Shown: piece after piece, positions 1 to 6,475 of the stretch
Numbering within the stretch: the stretch's first letter is position 1
Layout: every line of letters starts with the position of its first letter
Assembly: GCA_035267045.1 (NCBI GenBank)
Contig: DATFMH010000191.1
Span: 1-7,686, forward strand
Origin: DATFMH01 sp035267045
Lineage (GTDB): Bacteria > Bacteroidota > Rhodothermia > Balneolales > DATFMH01
Length of the DNA stretch: 7,686 nucleotides
Reading direction: 5' to 3'
Translations under genes and position numbers: made by a program
Notes under the pieces: generated by a model
What the model was told of the DNA's origin: nothing
Database searches by the model: none
Seen by the model: only the letters and a program-made list of their open reading frames with translations

Positions 1-78
1 AAATAACGCTACCATTTTGGTTTAGTTTGTTTATTTTCTACAAGCAATTTACGATCACTATAAACCAAGGCAATTCGT

Positions 79-2352
79 ATGAAACCAGAACACAAGCTGC
101 AAAAACTGGCACTCATAGTCACTTTGATGGTGCTACCCTGTGCGGTTATGGCTCAACAAAAAGCGCCCTATAAGAGCCTGAAAGAAGCATTATTTAATTC
201 ATATCATCTATCCGGTCAATCAGGTCCGAGTAGTGTAAACTGGATTGATGGCGGAAATCGCTTTTCTTATACATCCCATGATCAATCAGGTCGGGAAGAA
301 ATTCGTTCGTTTAACCCAAAGACGAAAAAAGATGAACTTATATTTAATGCTAAAGGATTAACGTTCCCCGGAACCGATACGGCATTCAACTATCGTTCAT
401 TCCAATGGGCACACGATTCCAGGCACCTGGTATTTAAAACTCATTTCAGGAAAATTTATCGCCGTTCCGGCATTTCCGATTACTATGTCTATTCACTGAA
501 AGACAGCTCCCTGAAGATAGCCGCTAAAAATGCCCGAACAGCCGAACTTTCACCCGACGGTTCGATGATGGGATATGAACGCAACGGAAACATGTTTGTA
601 TATGATTTCAATACCAGGCAGGAAACACAGTTAACCAACGACGCCACAAAACATGTGTTCAACGGACATTACGACTGGGTTTATGAAGAAGAATTTGGCC
701 AGGCACAAGCCTGGAACTGGTCGCCTGATAATAAATACATCGCGTACTGGCAGGTTGATGAAAGTAAAGAGCCTGTAGCGCAGTTGACCAATTATGAAGG
801 CCTTCATCCGAAATATGTCAAGATTCGTTATCCACAGGTAGGTGATCCCAATCCCACAGTGAAGATCGGTGTTGTCAATGTCAAAACGGGCAAGAAAGTA
901 TGGCTTGATCCCGGGTTGACCGGTGATTATTACATCCCGAGAATATACTGGACCAGCGAGCCCAATACTCTTGCCATGATTACACTGAACAGGGCTCAAA
1001 ATCATATGAAGCTGTTTTTCTTTAATGTGGTAACTGGGGCACGCCGTTTGGTTATGCAGGAAAAATCCAAAACATGGATTGACGTATATGATTTTTATGC
1101 CGGTGTTAATGATATGATATCCTTTCCTAAGAATATCCATCAATTCTTTTGGATCTCCGATCGTGACGGCTGGCAGCATATCTACCGTTATGATTACAGC
1201 GGTAAGTTATTAAACCAGGTTACTAAGGGTGATTGGTCGGTTACGAAAGTGGAAGGGATAGATGCGCGTCACAAGAAGATCTATTTTGCTTCTACTAAAG
1301 CGACCCCATTACAGCGGCAGTTATACTCCATCAGTTTTAATGGGAAACACATGAGACAGATCTCCAAAGCTGAGGGACGTCACCAATTTAATATGTCGCC
1401 CAATACAAAATATTATATTGATACCTATTCCAATATCCACCAACCACGTCAGGTGGAAGTTTGGAATACAAATGGCCACGGGCATATGATCACCAGGCTC
1501 GTCAATAACGATCAGGTTAATGAATACCTGAAAACGCATGAATATTCTCCCCGTGAACTCTTCCATTTTACAACAACCGATGGACAGAAGCTGGATGGTT
1601 ATATGATCAAACCGCCTAATTTTGATCCGCATAAAAAATATCCGGTTATCCTTGCTATTTATGGTGGGCCCGGTTCTCAATCTGTTTATGATCAATGGGA
1701 GACAAACGGCTGGCATCAGTACATGGCTCAACAGGGTTACATCATCGTAGACGTTAATAATCGTGGTAATGCCAATTATGGCAGTAAATTTGAGAAAATC
1801 GTTTATGAACAACTCGGTAAATGGGAGACACACGATTTTGCCGAAACAGCCAAATATCTCAGCACCCTGCCTTATATCGATGGACAACACATGGCTATCA
1901 TGGGTACCAGTTATGGCGGATACAGTACCGTATACACGATGTTGACTCATCCCGGGGCCTTCCAGGTTGGTATCGCCGATTCTCCACCAACCGACTGGCG
2001 TCTTTATGACTCTATTTATACCGAACGGTATATGGGTTTAATAAGTGATAATAAAGCCGGATATCTTAAAAGCGATGCGCTTAAATATGCCGGCGATCTG
2101 AAAGGACGCCTCTTACTCGTACATTCGGCCATGGATGATAATGTGCATGTACGCAATACGATGCAGTTATTGACAGCACTGACCAATGCCGGCAAAGACG
2201 CTGACCTCCGGCTCTATCCTCCGGGAGCACACGGTGCCGTCTATAACCGGTCGAGTTACCTGTTATTGATGAATGTCTATACACAATACCTTAATAAATA
2301 TCTGAAAGGTGCGTGTAATCAGCCTAACATTAATGCATCGGGCAACAATTAA
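79..2352 (+). CDS. Secreted dipeptidyl peptidase IV-like S9 family serine peptidase
   Basis: Likely removes N-terminal dipeptides, classically X-Pro, from peptides outside the cytoplasm. The 757-residue length is normal for bacterial DPP-IV. Residues 1-25 form a signal peptide ending AVMA before QQ. Residues about 100-450 are the beta-propeller domain, and about 500-745 the alpha/beta hydrolase domain. By homology with DPP-IV, the catalytic triad is Ser611 in GTSYGGY, Asp686 in MDDNVH and His718 in GAHGA. The paired glutamates that hold the substrate amino terminus are in DWVYEEE (199-205). The oxyanion tyrosine is Tyr528 in YGGPGS, and the S1-pocket tyrosines are Tyr643 and Tyr647 in YDSIYTERYMG. 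All key residues are present, so it should be active. Oddly, the residue before the nucleophile is Thr, where most DPP-IV proteins have Trp. An AAGG lies 8 bases before the ATG, and the signal peptide supports this start. A terminator follows, so it appears monocistronic. The family is certain; substrate preference is inferred. Confidence 0.95.
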   Translation: MKPEHKLQKLALIVTLMVLPCAVMAQQKAPYKSLKEALFNSYHLSGQSGPSSVNWIDGGNRFSYTSHDQSGREEIRSFNPKTKKDELIFNAKGLTFPGTDTAFNYRSFQWAHDSRHLVFKTHFRKIYRRSGISDYYVYSLKDSSLKIAAKNARTAELSPDGSMMGYERNGNMFVYDFNTRQETQLTNDATKHVFNGHYDWVYEEEFGQAQAWNWSPDNKYIAYWQVDESKEPVAQLTNYEGLHPKYVKIRYPQVGDPNPTVKIGVVNVKTGKKVWLDPGLTGDYYIPRIYWTSEPNTLAMITLNRAQNHMKLFFFNVVTGARRLVMQEKSKTWIDVYDFYAGVNDMISFPKNIHQFFWISDRDGWQHIYRYDYSGKLLNQVTKGDWSVTKVEGIDARHKKIYFASTKATPLQRQLYSISFNGKHMRQISKAEGRHQFNMSPNTKYYIDTYSNIHQPRQVEVWNTNGHGHMITRLVNNDQVNEYLKTHEYSPRELFHFTTTDGQKLDGYMIKPPNFDPHKKYPVILAIYGGPGSQSVYDQWETNGWHQYMAQQGYIIVDVNNRGNANYGSKFEKIVYEQLGKWETHDFAETAKYLSTLPYIDGQHMAIMGTSYGGYSTVYTMLTHPGAFQVGIADSPPTDWRLYDSIYTERYMGLISDNKAGYLKSDALKYAGDLKGRLLLVHSAMDDNVHVRNTMQLLTALTNAGKDADLRLYPPGAHGAVYNRSSYLLLMNVYTQYLNKYLKGACNQPNINASGNN

Positions 2353-2373
2353 TAAGTTTACCTTATTATGTAT

Positions 2374-2401
2374 AAAAGGGAGCAATTTATGCTCCCTTTT
2401 T
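2374..2401 (+). terminator. Intrinsic terminator after the S9 peptidase gene
   Basis: An 11-base-pair perfect stem (2374-2384 with 2390-2400) closes on the 5-base loop ATTTA. GGGAGC pairs with GCTCCC, and a T-run on the 3' side extends to 2401. It starts 21 bases after the peptidase stop codon. The matching A-run on the 5' side could allow some function in the other direction, but no minus-strand gene ends here. Confidence 0.9.
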
Positions 2402-2722
2402 GTTAGCTGCCATAGTGATACCAATGGAGCTAAACTAAATTCATTTTATAACTTGAAATAGCCCAATAATATCAATAGTTTTTCCGTTTAAGTTTCGCCA
2501 GACTCATTAAGCTGGTAATATCTATAACTTTATTGATCCTATTACGTTACCAGTTGTAGAAAGTTTAAAAATTATGATTTTATTCTGGTTAGGAGCCCGG
2601 ACAAATTTGAATATAAAACATCGTAACCAAATACCGGGTTTTCAAACTTATACTAAACAGAGATAGGACAAAAGAACATTTATTTAAAACTACTTGTAAT
2701 ACATTTAAAATAATTAACTCAA

Positions 2723-2730
2723 AAGGAGAT
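2723..2730 (+). promoter_or_regulatory. Strong Shine-Dalgarno sequence of ahpC
   Basis: AAGGAGAT lies 8 bases before the ATG at 2739 and fixes that start. It is the only near-consensus ribosome binding site among the genes whose starts are visible here, which suggests high translation of the peroxiredoxin. Confidence 0.85.
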
Positions 2731-2738
2731 AAAACAGA

Positions 2739-3302
2739 ATGATTAACATAGATGAGCAAATTCCGGAGCTCAATGTTGAGGCTTATCAAAATGATGAGAT
2801 CATTAACCTTAACCTTGGAGATTTCAAAGGTAAATGGTTAGTAATGCTTTTTTACCCGGCTGATTTCACTTTTGTATGTCCAACTGAACTTGAAGAAGCT
2901 GCTGCTTATTATGAAGCGTTTAAAGACGAAAACGCAGAAATTATTAGTGTAAGTACCGATACGGCTTTCGTCCACAAAGCATGGCACGACAGTTCCAAAG
3001 CTATTAATAAAATCCAATATCCTATGGTAGCGGACCCCAATAATACGGTTTGCAAAGCTTTTGGAACATTGATCGCTGAAGAAGGTGTTTCACGCCGTGC
3101 CAGCTTCATTATTGACCCGGACGGCAAAGTGGTATCATATGAGATTCACAGTAATGATATCGGACGTAACATCCGTGAAATTCTCAGAAAATTGCAAGCT
3201 GCCAAATTCGTGAGAGAATCTGACGGATTGGTTTGTCCGGCAAGCTGGGAACCCGGTAAAGACACTTTAAAACCGGGAATGGATCTCGTTGGTAAAATCT
3301 GA
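2739..3302 (+). CDS. ahpC: Alkyl hydroperoxide reductase subunit C (typical 2-Cys peroxiredoxin)
   Basis: Cytoplasmic peroxidase that reduces hydrogen peroxide, organic peroxides and peroxynitrite. The 187-residue length matches bacterial AhpC. The peroxidatic cysteine is Cys47 in the signature P40-ADF-T44-FV-C47-PTE. The resolving cysteine is Cys166 in VCPASWEPG, and the active-site arginine is in SRRASF (Arg119/120). The C-terminal tail after Cys166 (to GKI) is of the sensitive, AhpC-type length. Cys105 is an extra cysteine of unknown role. Catalysis forms a Cys47-Cys166' disulfide between subunits. The usual reductant, AhpF or a thioredoxin-type system, is not encoded next to it: a strong terminator follows and the next gene is unrelated, so the electron donor must be elsewhere. 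A near-consensus ribosome binding site precedes the ATG. No OxyR- or PerR-type site could be identified with confidence. Confidence 0.97.
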   Translation: MINIDEQIPELNVEAYQNDEIINLNLGDFKGKWLVMLFYPADFTFVCPTELEEAAAYYEAFKDENAEIISVSTDTAFVHKAWHDSSKAINKIQYPMVADPNNTVCKAFGTLIAEEGVSRRASFIIDPDGKVVSYEIHSNDIGRNIREILRKLQAAKFVRESDGLVCPASWEPGKDTLKPGMDLVGKI

Positions 3303-3334
3303 TTGATATTACACAGCTTATTTTTAATACAACT

Positions 3335-3367
3335 AAAGGCTGTCTCATTAAGAGACAGCCTTTTTTA
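3335..3367 (+). terminator. Intrinsic terminator after ahpC
   Basis: GGCTGTCTC (3338-3346) pairs perfectly with GAGACAGCC (3352-3360) around a 5-base loop. Three further A-T pairs lie at the base, and six T residues (3361-3366) follow. It begins 33 bases after the ahpC stop codon and separates ahpC from the next gene. Confidence 0.93.
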
Positions 3368-3460
3368 TTTATCTATCTCAGTTTCAAAAATAATTTTAAA
3401 AAAACGTATGTTATAAAAGAAGATCACCTTAATAATTATAAGATAGAGAGACGTTAAAAC

Positions 3461-4015
3461 ATGGATACCTTATCTCACGCTGCCTGGGGATATGCCTCAT
3501 TGCGCTGGCACAGTAAAAAAATGGCCTGGTATGGTGCTCTTGCAGGTGCTGCTCCGGATCTTCTCTTTTTTGTGCCTTCCCGTATCGATCAGACAATAAC
3601 CATGGGGTGGGACAAAGCTTGGTCTATTCCACATGATCCTGCAATCTGGCAAGCCAATGGTCCACCTATGCCGCCCGAGCTCATGTATGTTTACCATCAC
3701 TATTACATTTATACACATAGTTTAATTCTACTCGCCGGTGGATTACTTTTTCTTTTTTTGATTAGGAAACGCCTATGGATGTGGCTGGGGATACCATATG
3801 GACTACATTTGCTTATGGATTTTCCCACACACGAACGTTTTTTGACACAACTTTTTTTCCCAATTTCTAACTGGACTTTTCAGGGTATCCGGTGGAGTGA
3901 TCCCCGCATATTCATACCCAACATCATCTTACTCCTGATCACCTATACAATGATTTGGTGGTATTATCATTATCGGCTTAGATATACATCAGAGCAAAAC
4001 CTTAATATAGGTTAA
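3461..4015 (+). CDS. Small integral membrane protein, YdjM-like metal-dependent hydrolase family
   Basis: A 184-residue membrane protein resembling the YdjM/LexA-binding, inner-membrane metal-dependent hydrolase family. No specific substrate is known for this type. The likely metal-binding residues of the family are present: His6 in the N-terminal LSHAAWGYA, Asp33 in GAAPDLLF, His86 in YTHSLIL, and His116, Asp120 and His124 in HLLMDFPTH. Hydrophobic stretches at about 22-38, 86-101, 103-118 and 151-168 are probable membrane segments. A more polar, Trp/Pro-rich loop (about 40-80) ends in a YHHYY cluster. The conserved His6 so near the N terminus supports the ATG used. Only a weak GAGAG precedes it, 10 bases upstream. 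It stands alone between the ahpC terminator and a convergent operon, so context says nothing about its job. Family assignment is moderately sure; enzymatic activity is inferred from ligands only. Confidence 0.75.
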   Translation: MDTLSHAAWGYASLRWHSKKMAWYGALAGAAPDLLFFVPSRIDQTITMGWDKAWSIPHDPAIWQANGPPMPPELMYVYHHYYIYTHSLILLAGGLLFLFLIRKRLWMWLGIPYGLHLLMDFPTHERFLTQLFFPISNWTFQGIRWSDPRIFIPNIILLLITYTMIWWYYHYRLRYTSEQNLNIG

Positions 4016-4082
4016 ATTGACAACCAATTTTACCGGCTAACGTCGGGCTAATTTCAGTTATCCATAAGAGATGCCAACTGTG

Positions 4083-5279
4083 TCATGTTGCAGATAACAC
4101 CTCCGCTTTGATATTCATCTTTTTCAGGCTTTGTTGTATTTCGTCTTTATAAATACGATTCATGATGATAATTTTTTCCGGCTTAAATTCCTGCAGAAAA
4201 GATTCTGGCATTATCTTCTGTCCGGTACCCACTACATATTTTCCCTGTTTGCGGGGATTTATATCAATGATATACGGCATCTCATCATGAATATTCAAAT
4301 CGTTAAGAAACATTACACCTTTGGAGCCGGAACCCCATAAGATGAAGGACTGCCCTTCTTTAACCCATTGCCGTATACTCTTTAACCAATATCGTTTTTT
4401 ATTTAAAAAACGCCGATTGAAAACTCTCACATAACGTTTTATTTCAGATATATTTTGTTCATTTTTCGTTTCCACTGAAGCCCCGTTAACCGGTATTGCT
4501 TCGATTCCCAGAAACTGGCCATCGTAAAGATCATAAATCTTTTGGGTTTCAAACTGACCTTGCTGAAATAAGTAAGTCAATGACTCTCTGGTGAAATAGG
4601 AATAGTGCTCATAAATAATATCCCAAACTGCTAAATCCTGTAATGTAAACCGCATATTGGGAACTTCGATAAAAACGGGCGTTTTGTGGGTACAGACAGC
4701 GTCATGGATGCTTTTTATAAATATTTTGGGCTCTGGAACATGTTCAAGGACCTGTCGGCTATACACGAGATCGGCCTCATAATCTTTATATTTATCACTA
4801 TAAAAATCTTTTATAATATGGATATCAACCTTCGCATCAGAGTCAGATGCAAGTTCCCGGTAGCCCGGATCAAAGCCTGTACCTTTATTAGATCCTATAT
4901 GGCAAAGCATCGATAGAAAATGTCCTTGCCCGCAACCTACATCAATCACATTTTTACCGTGTAAATCAAACCTGTCAACAAGATAATTTGCCAGGTTTGC
5001 AGCATAATCCCTGAAAACATTTGAGAAATACAGCGCATTCTCATACTGCTGGTCATAGTTAATTTTACCCGGATCAAAGGTCGTATTATAGACATGTCCG
5101 CATTTGTTGCAAAAACCGAGATGTATATCTCCTCTTGGTACGTTTAATGCGTCTTCTTTACTATCCCATAGCAAATTACAATGAACAGGAGCATCTATTA
5201 TTTCAAAAAAAATATCGACATCTGTATCATGACAAACAGGACATTGGAGCCCGTTTTCATGTTGTGGAGTTATGGTCAT
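4083..5279 (-). CDS. Sugar C-methyltransferase-like SAM-dependent enzyme (first of a tandem pair by position, last in the operon)
   Basis: A 398-residue, three-part protein with the layout of nucleotide-sugar C-methyltransferases (TylC3/NovU/KijD1 type). Residues 10-75 are a zinc-type domain with Cys13/Cys16 (CPVC) and Cys57/Cys60 (CNKC). Residues 100-260 are a class I SAM Rossmann core with motif I DVGCGQG (113-119), GTGFDP and LEHVP (His180). Residues 305-398 are a C-terminal nucleotide-binding-like domain with WGSGSKG (315-321) and IDINPRKQGKY. The likely catalytic Glu224-His225 lies in IIYEHYSYF, placed by analogy with KijD1. The residue at the expected active-site tyrosine there is Ile222. 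It lies 17 bases downstream of a paralogue on the same strand and is probably translated from the same message without a clear Shine-Dalgarno. It probably methylates a sugar or nucleotide-sugar for a surface glycan. Family architecture is sure, substrate unknown. A role other than C-methylation remains possible, because this subfamily diverges from characterised enzymes. Confidence 0.88.
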   Translation of the reverse strand: MTITPQHENGLQCPVCHDTDVDIFFEIIDAPVHCNLLWDSKEDALNVPRGDIHLGFCNKCGHVYNTTFDPGKINYDQQYENALYFSNVFRDYAANLANYLVDRFDLHGKNVIDVGCGQGHFLSMLCHIGSNKGTGFDPGYRELASDSDAKVDIHIIKDFYSDKYKDYEADLVYSRQVLEHVPEPKIFIKSIHDAVCTHKTPVFIEVPNMRFTLQDLAVWDIIYEHYSYFTRESLTYLFQQGQFETQKIYDLYDGQFLGIEAIPVNGASVETKNEQNISEIKRYVRVFNRRFLNKKRYWLKSIRQWVKEGQSFILWGSGSKGVMFLNDLNIHDEMPYIIDINPRKQGKYVVGTGQKIMPESFLQEFKPEKIIIMNRIYKDEIQQSLKKMNIKAEVLSAT

Positions 5280-5296
5280 TACCGCGTTTAGTTATT

Positions 5297-6475
5297 TTAA
5301 GTTAATGCTATTATTTCAGGACGTAAATTCATCTTCTTCAATTCATTTTTTATCTCCTCATTATAAATTGGATTCATCACAATGACGATGTCAGGTTTTA
5401 TTTCCCGAAGATACCCGGGACTGATAATTTCCTGGCCGGTACCCGCCATATAGGTACCTTTTTTGTAAGGGTTGATATCGACTCCGTAGGGGATCTCATT
5501 CCGGATTTTCAATGTTGTGAGGAATGAAACACCTTTGGAACCCGCTCCCCAAATAACCGCTTTTTGCTTTCTTAGTTTTATCTCACCCAGTTTATTACTC
5601 CACGTTGCTATTTTCTTATCATATGCTTTGACAAAGGCGTCGATCATCTTTTTCATCTTCAGCACTTCCTTTTTTTCCGGTAAGCTTCCTCCCGAATCGA
5701 TTTTTGATGCTATGGCCTCTATCATCAGGTATTGATCATCGTAACCGGTCCATACATTTAACACTTCAAAACCATTGCTGGTAAATAAATAGGTAAGAGA
5801 AACGGGGTTGAAATACGAACAATGTTCATAATAGATATCCCAGAATGCACAATCCCCAAAAACACGGGACGCATCAGGTATCTGAAAAAAAACCTTCGTC
5901 TGATGATTATTACCTATACTTTTTCGTACAGACTTTATGAAATTTGAAGTATCCGGAATATGCTCCAGTGTCATTTTACAGCAAATAAAATCTGCTTTGT
6001 ATTCACTGTATTTCTCCGAATAGAAATCTTTAATGAATGTAATTTTATTCTTTGCCGGGCTTTGATTTCGCTCATTTATATAAGCCGGATCGAAACCGAC
6101 TCCCCGGTTATCTCCAAGTTCACAGAGCATTGTGAGGAATTCTCCTTTACCACAACCAATCTCAATTATGTCCTTATTATGTAGGTCATATTCATTAATC
6201 AGATAATCAGCCAATTCCCTGTGAAATTTGTTGAATGTCGGGGAAAACCCTTGTGTCTCTTCGTATTCGGATGAATATGATTCGAGTTGAGGGTCGAAGT
6301 CATTGTTATAAATGAAACTGCAATCATCACAAAATGACAATTCAATATTGCCCCTTGGAAATCTCTCTGCTTCTTCCCTTGTATGCATTAATAGAACGCT
6401 GTGCACCGGCACTTGATGCAATTCAAAAAAAGAGGTCACATTTTCGGACTTACAGTTAGGACAGGGTTTCATCAT
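5297..6475 (-). CDS. Sugar C-methyltransferase-like SAM-dependent enzyme (paralogue of the neighbouring gene)
   Basis: A 392-residue protein that aligns end to end with the 398-residue neighbour. Shared features are zinc-type cysteines Cys5/Cys8 (CPNC) and Cys49/Cys52 (CDDC), a PVH near residue 25, PRGNI, and SAM motif I EIGCGKG (105-111). GVGFDP, LEHIP (His172), a Glu-His pair (217-218) in IYYEHCSYF, SLTYLF and the C-terminal WGAGSKG (309-315) with VDINPYKKG are also shared. Unlike the neighbour, it keeps a Tyr (Tyr215) where the characterised KijD1-type enzymes have an active-site tyrosine. Its ATG directly abuts the TAG of the upstream glycosyltransferase gene (zero spacing), so translation is probably coupled. 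A second ATG follows at once, so the protein may start at residue 2. No Shine-Dalgarno is evident. It probably modifies a nucleotide-linked sugar used by the same glycan pathway; product and substrate cannot be read from the sequence. Confidence 0.88.
   Translation of the reverse strand: MMKPCPNCKSENVTSFFELHQVPVHSVLLMHTREEAERFPRGNIELSFCDDCSFIYNNDFDPQLESYSSEYEETQGFSPTFNKFHRELADYLINEYDLHNKDIIEIGCGKGEFLTMLCELGDNRGVGFDPAYINERNQSPAKNKITFIKDFYSEKYSEYKADFICCKMTLEHIPDTSNFIKSVRKSIGNNHQTKVFFQIPDASRVFGDCAFWDIYYEHCSYFNPVSLTYLFTSNGFEVLNVWTGYDDQYLMIEAIASKIDSGGSLPEKKEVLKMKKMIDAFVKAYDKKIATWSNKLGEIKLRKQKAVIWGAGSKGVSFLTTLKIRNEIPYGVDINPYKKGTYMAGTGQEIISPGYLREIKPDIVIVMNPIYNEEIKNELKKMNLRPEIIALT

Larger units (their letters stand above)
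2353..2738. other. 386-base intergenic region between the peptidase and ahpC genes
   Basis: It holds the peptidase terminator at its left end and the ahpC ribosome binding site at its right end. The rest is A+T-rich with no convincing reading frame. The ahpC promoter must lie here, but I cannot place it firmly. TTGAAA (2453-2458) and TAGTTT (2476-2481), 17 bases apart, resemble a sigma-70-type promoter but would give an untranslated leader of about 250 bases. A 7-pair inverted repeat with a 33-base loop (2594-2600 with 2634-2640, one G-U pair) is the only other structure seen. No recognisable riboswitch or small RNA was found. Confidence 0.6.

Noticed and set aside
79..156. Reading the peptidase leader as a lipoprotein signal because of Cys21
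   Set aside because: The residues before Cys21 (VLP) do not fit a lipobox. AVMA followed by QQ is a better ordinary signal peptidase site.
1321..1950. Long minus-strand open frame (209 codons) opposite the S9 peptidase gene
   Set aside because: It lies wholly inside a clear peptidase gene with intact catalytic motifs, and its translation shows no recognisable domain. It is a shadow of the real gene's codon usage. The same holds for the 182-codon frame at 631-1179.
2453..2481. TTGAAA / TAGTTT with 17-base spacing as an ahpC promoter
   Set aside because: The -10 match is poor, the implied leader would be about 250 bases, and such matches are expected by chance in A+T-rich DNA.
4014..4030. Hairpin of 6 A+T-rich pairs between the two convergent genes, overlapping the stop codon of the membrane protein gene
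   Set aside because: The stem has only one G-C pair and a short T-run, too weak to call a terminator. The 67-base gap also has a short GGCTAA direct repeat (4035 and 4046) that is likely chance.
4686..4916. Plus-strand open frames within the methyltransferase and glycosyltransferase genes (for example 4686-4916, 5960-6184, 6830-7120)
   Set aside because: They are antisense to well-supported genes, have no start context or known motifs, and overlap conserved domains entirely.
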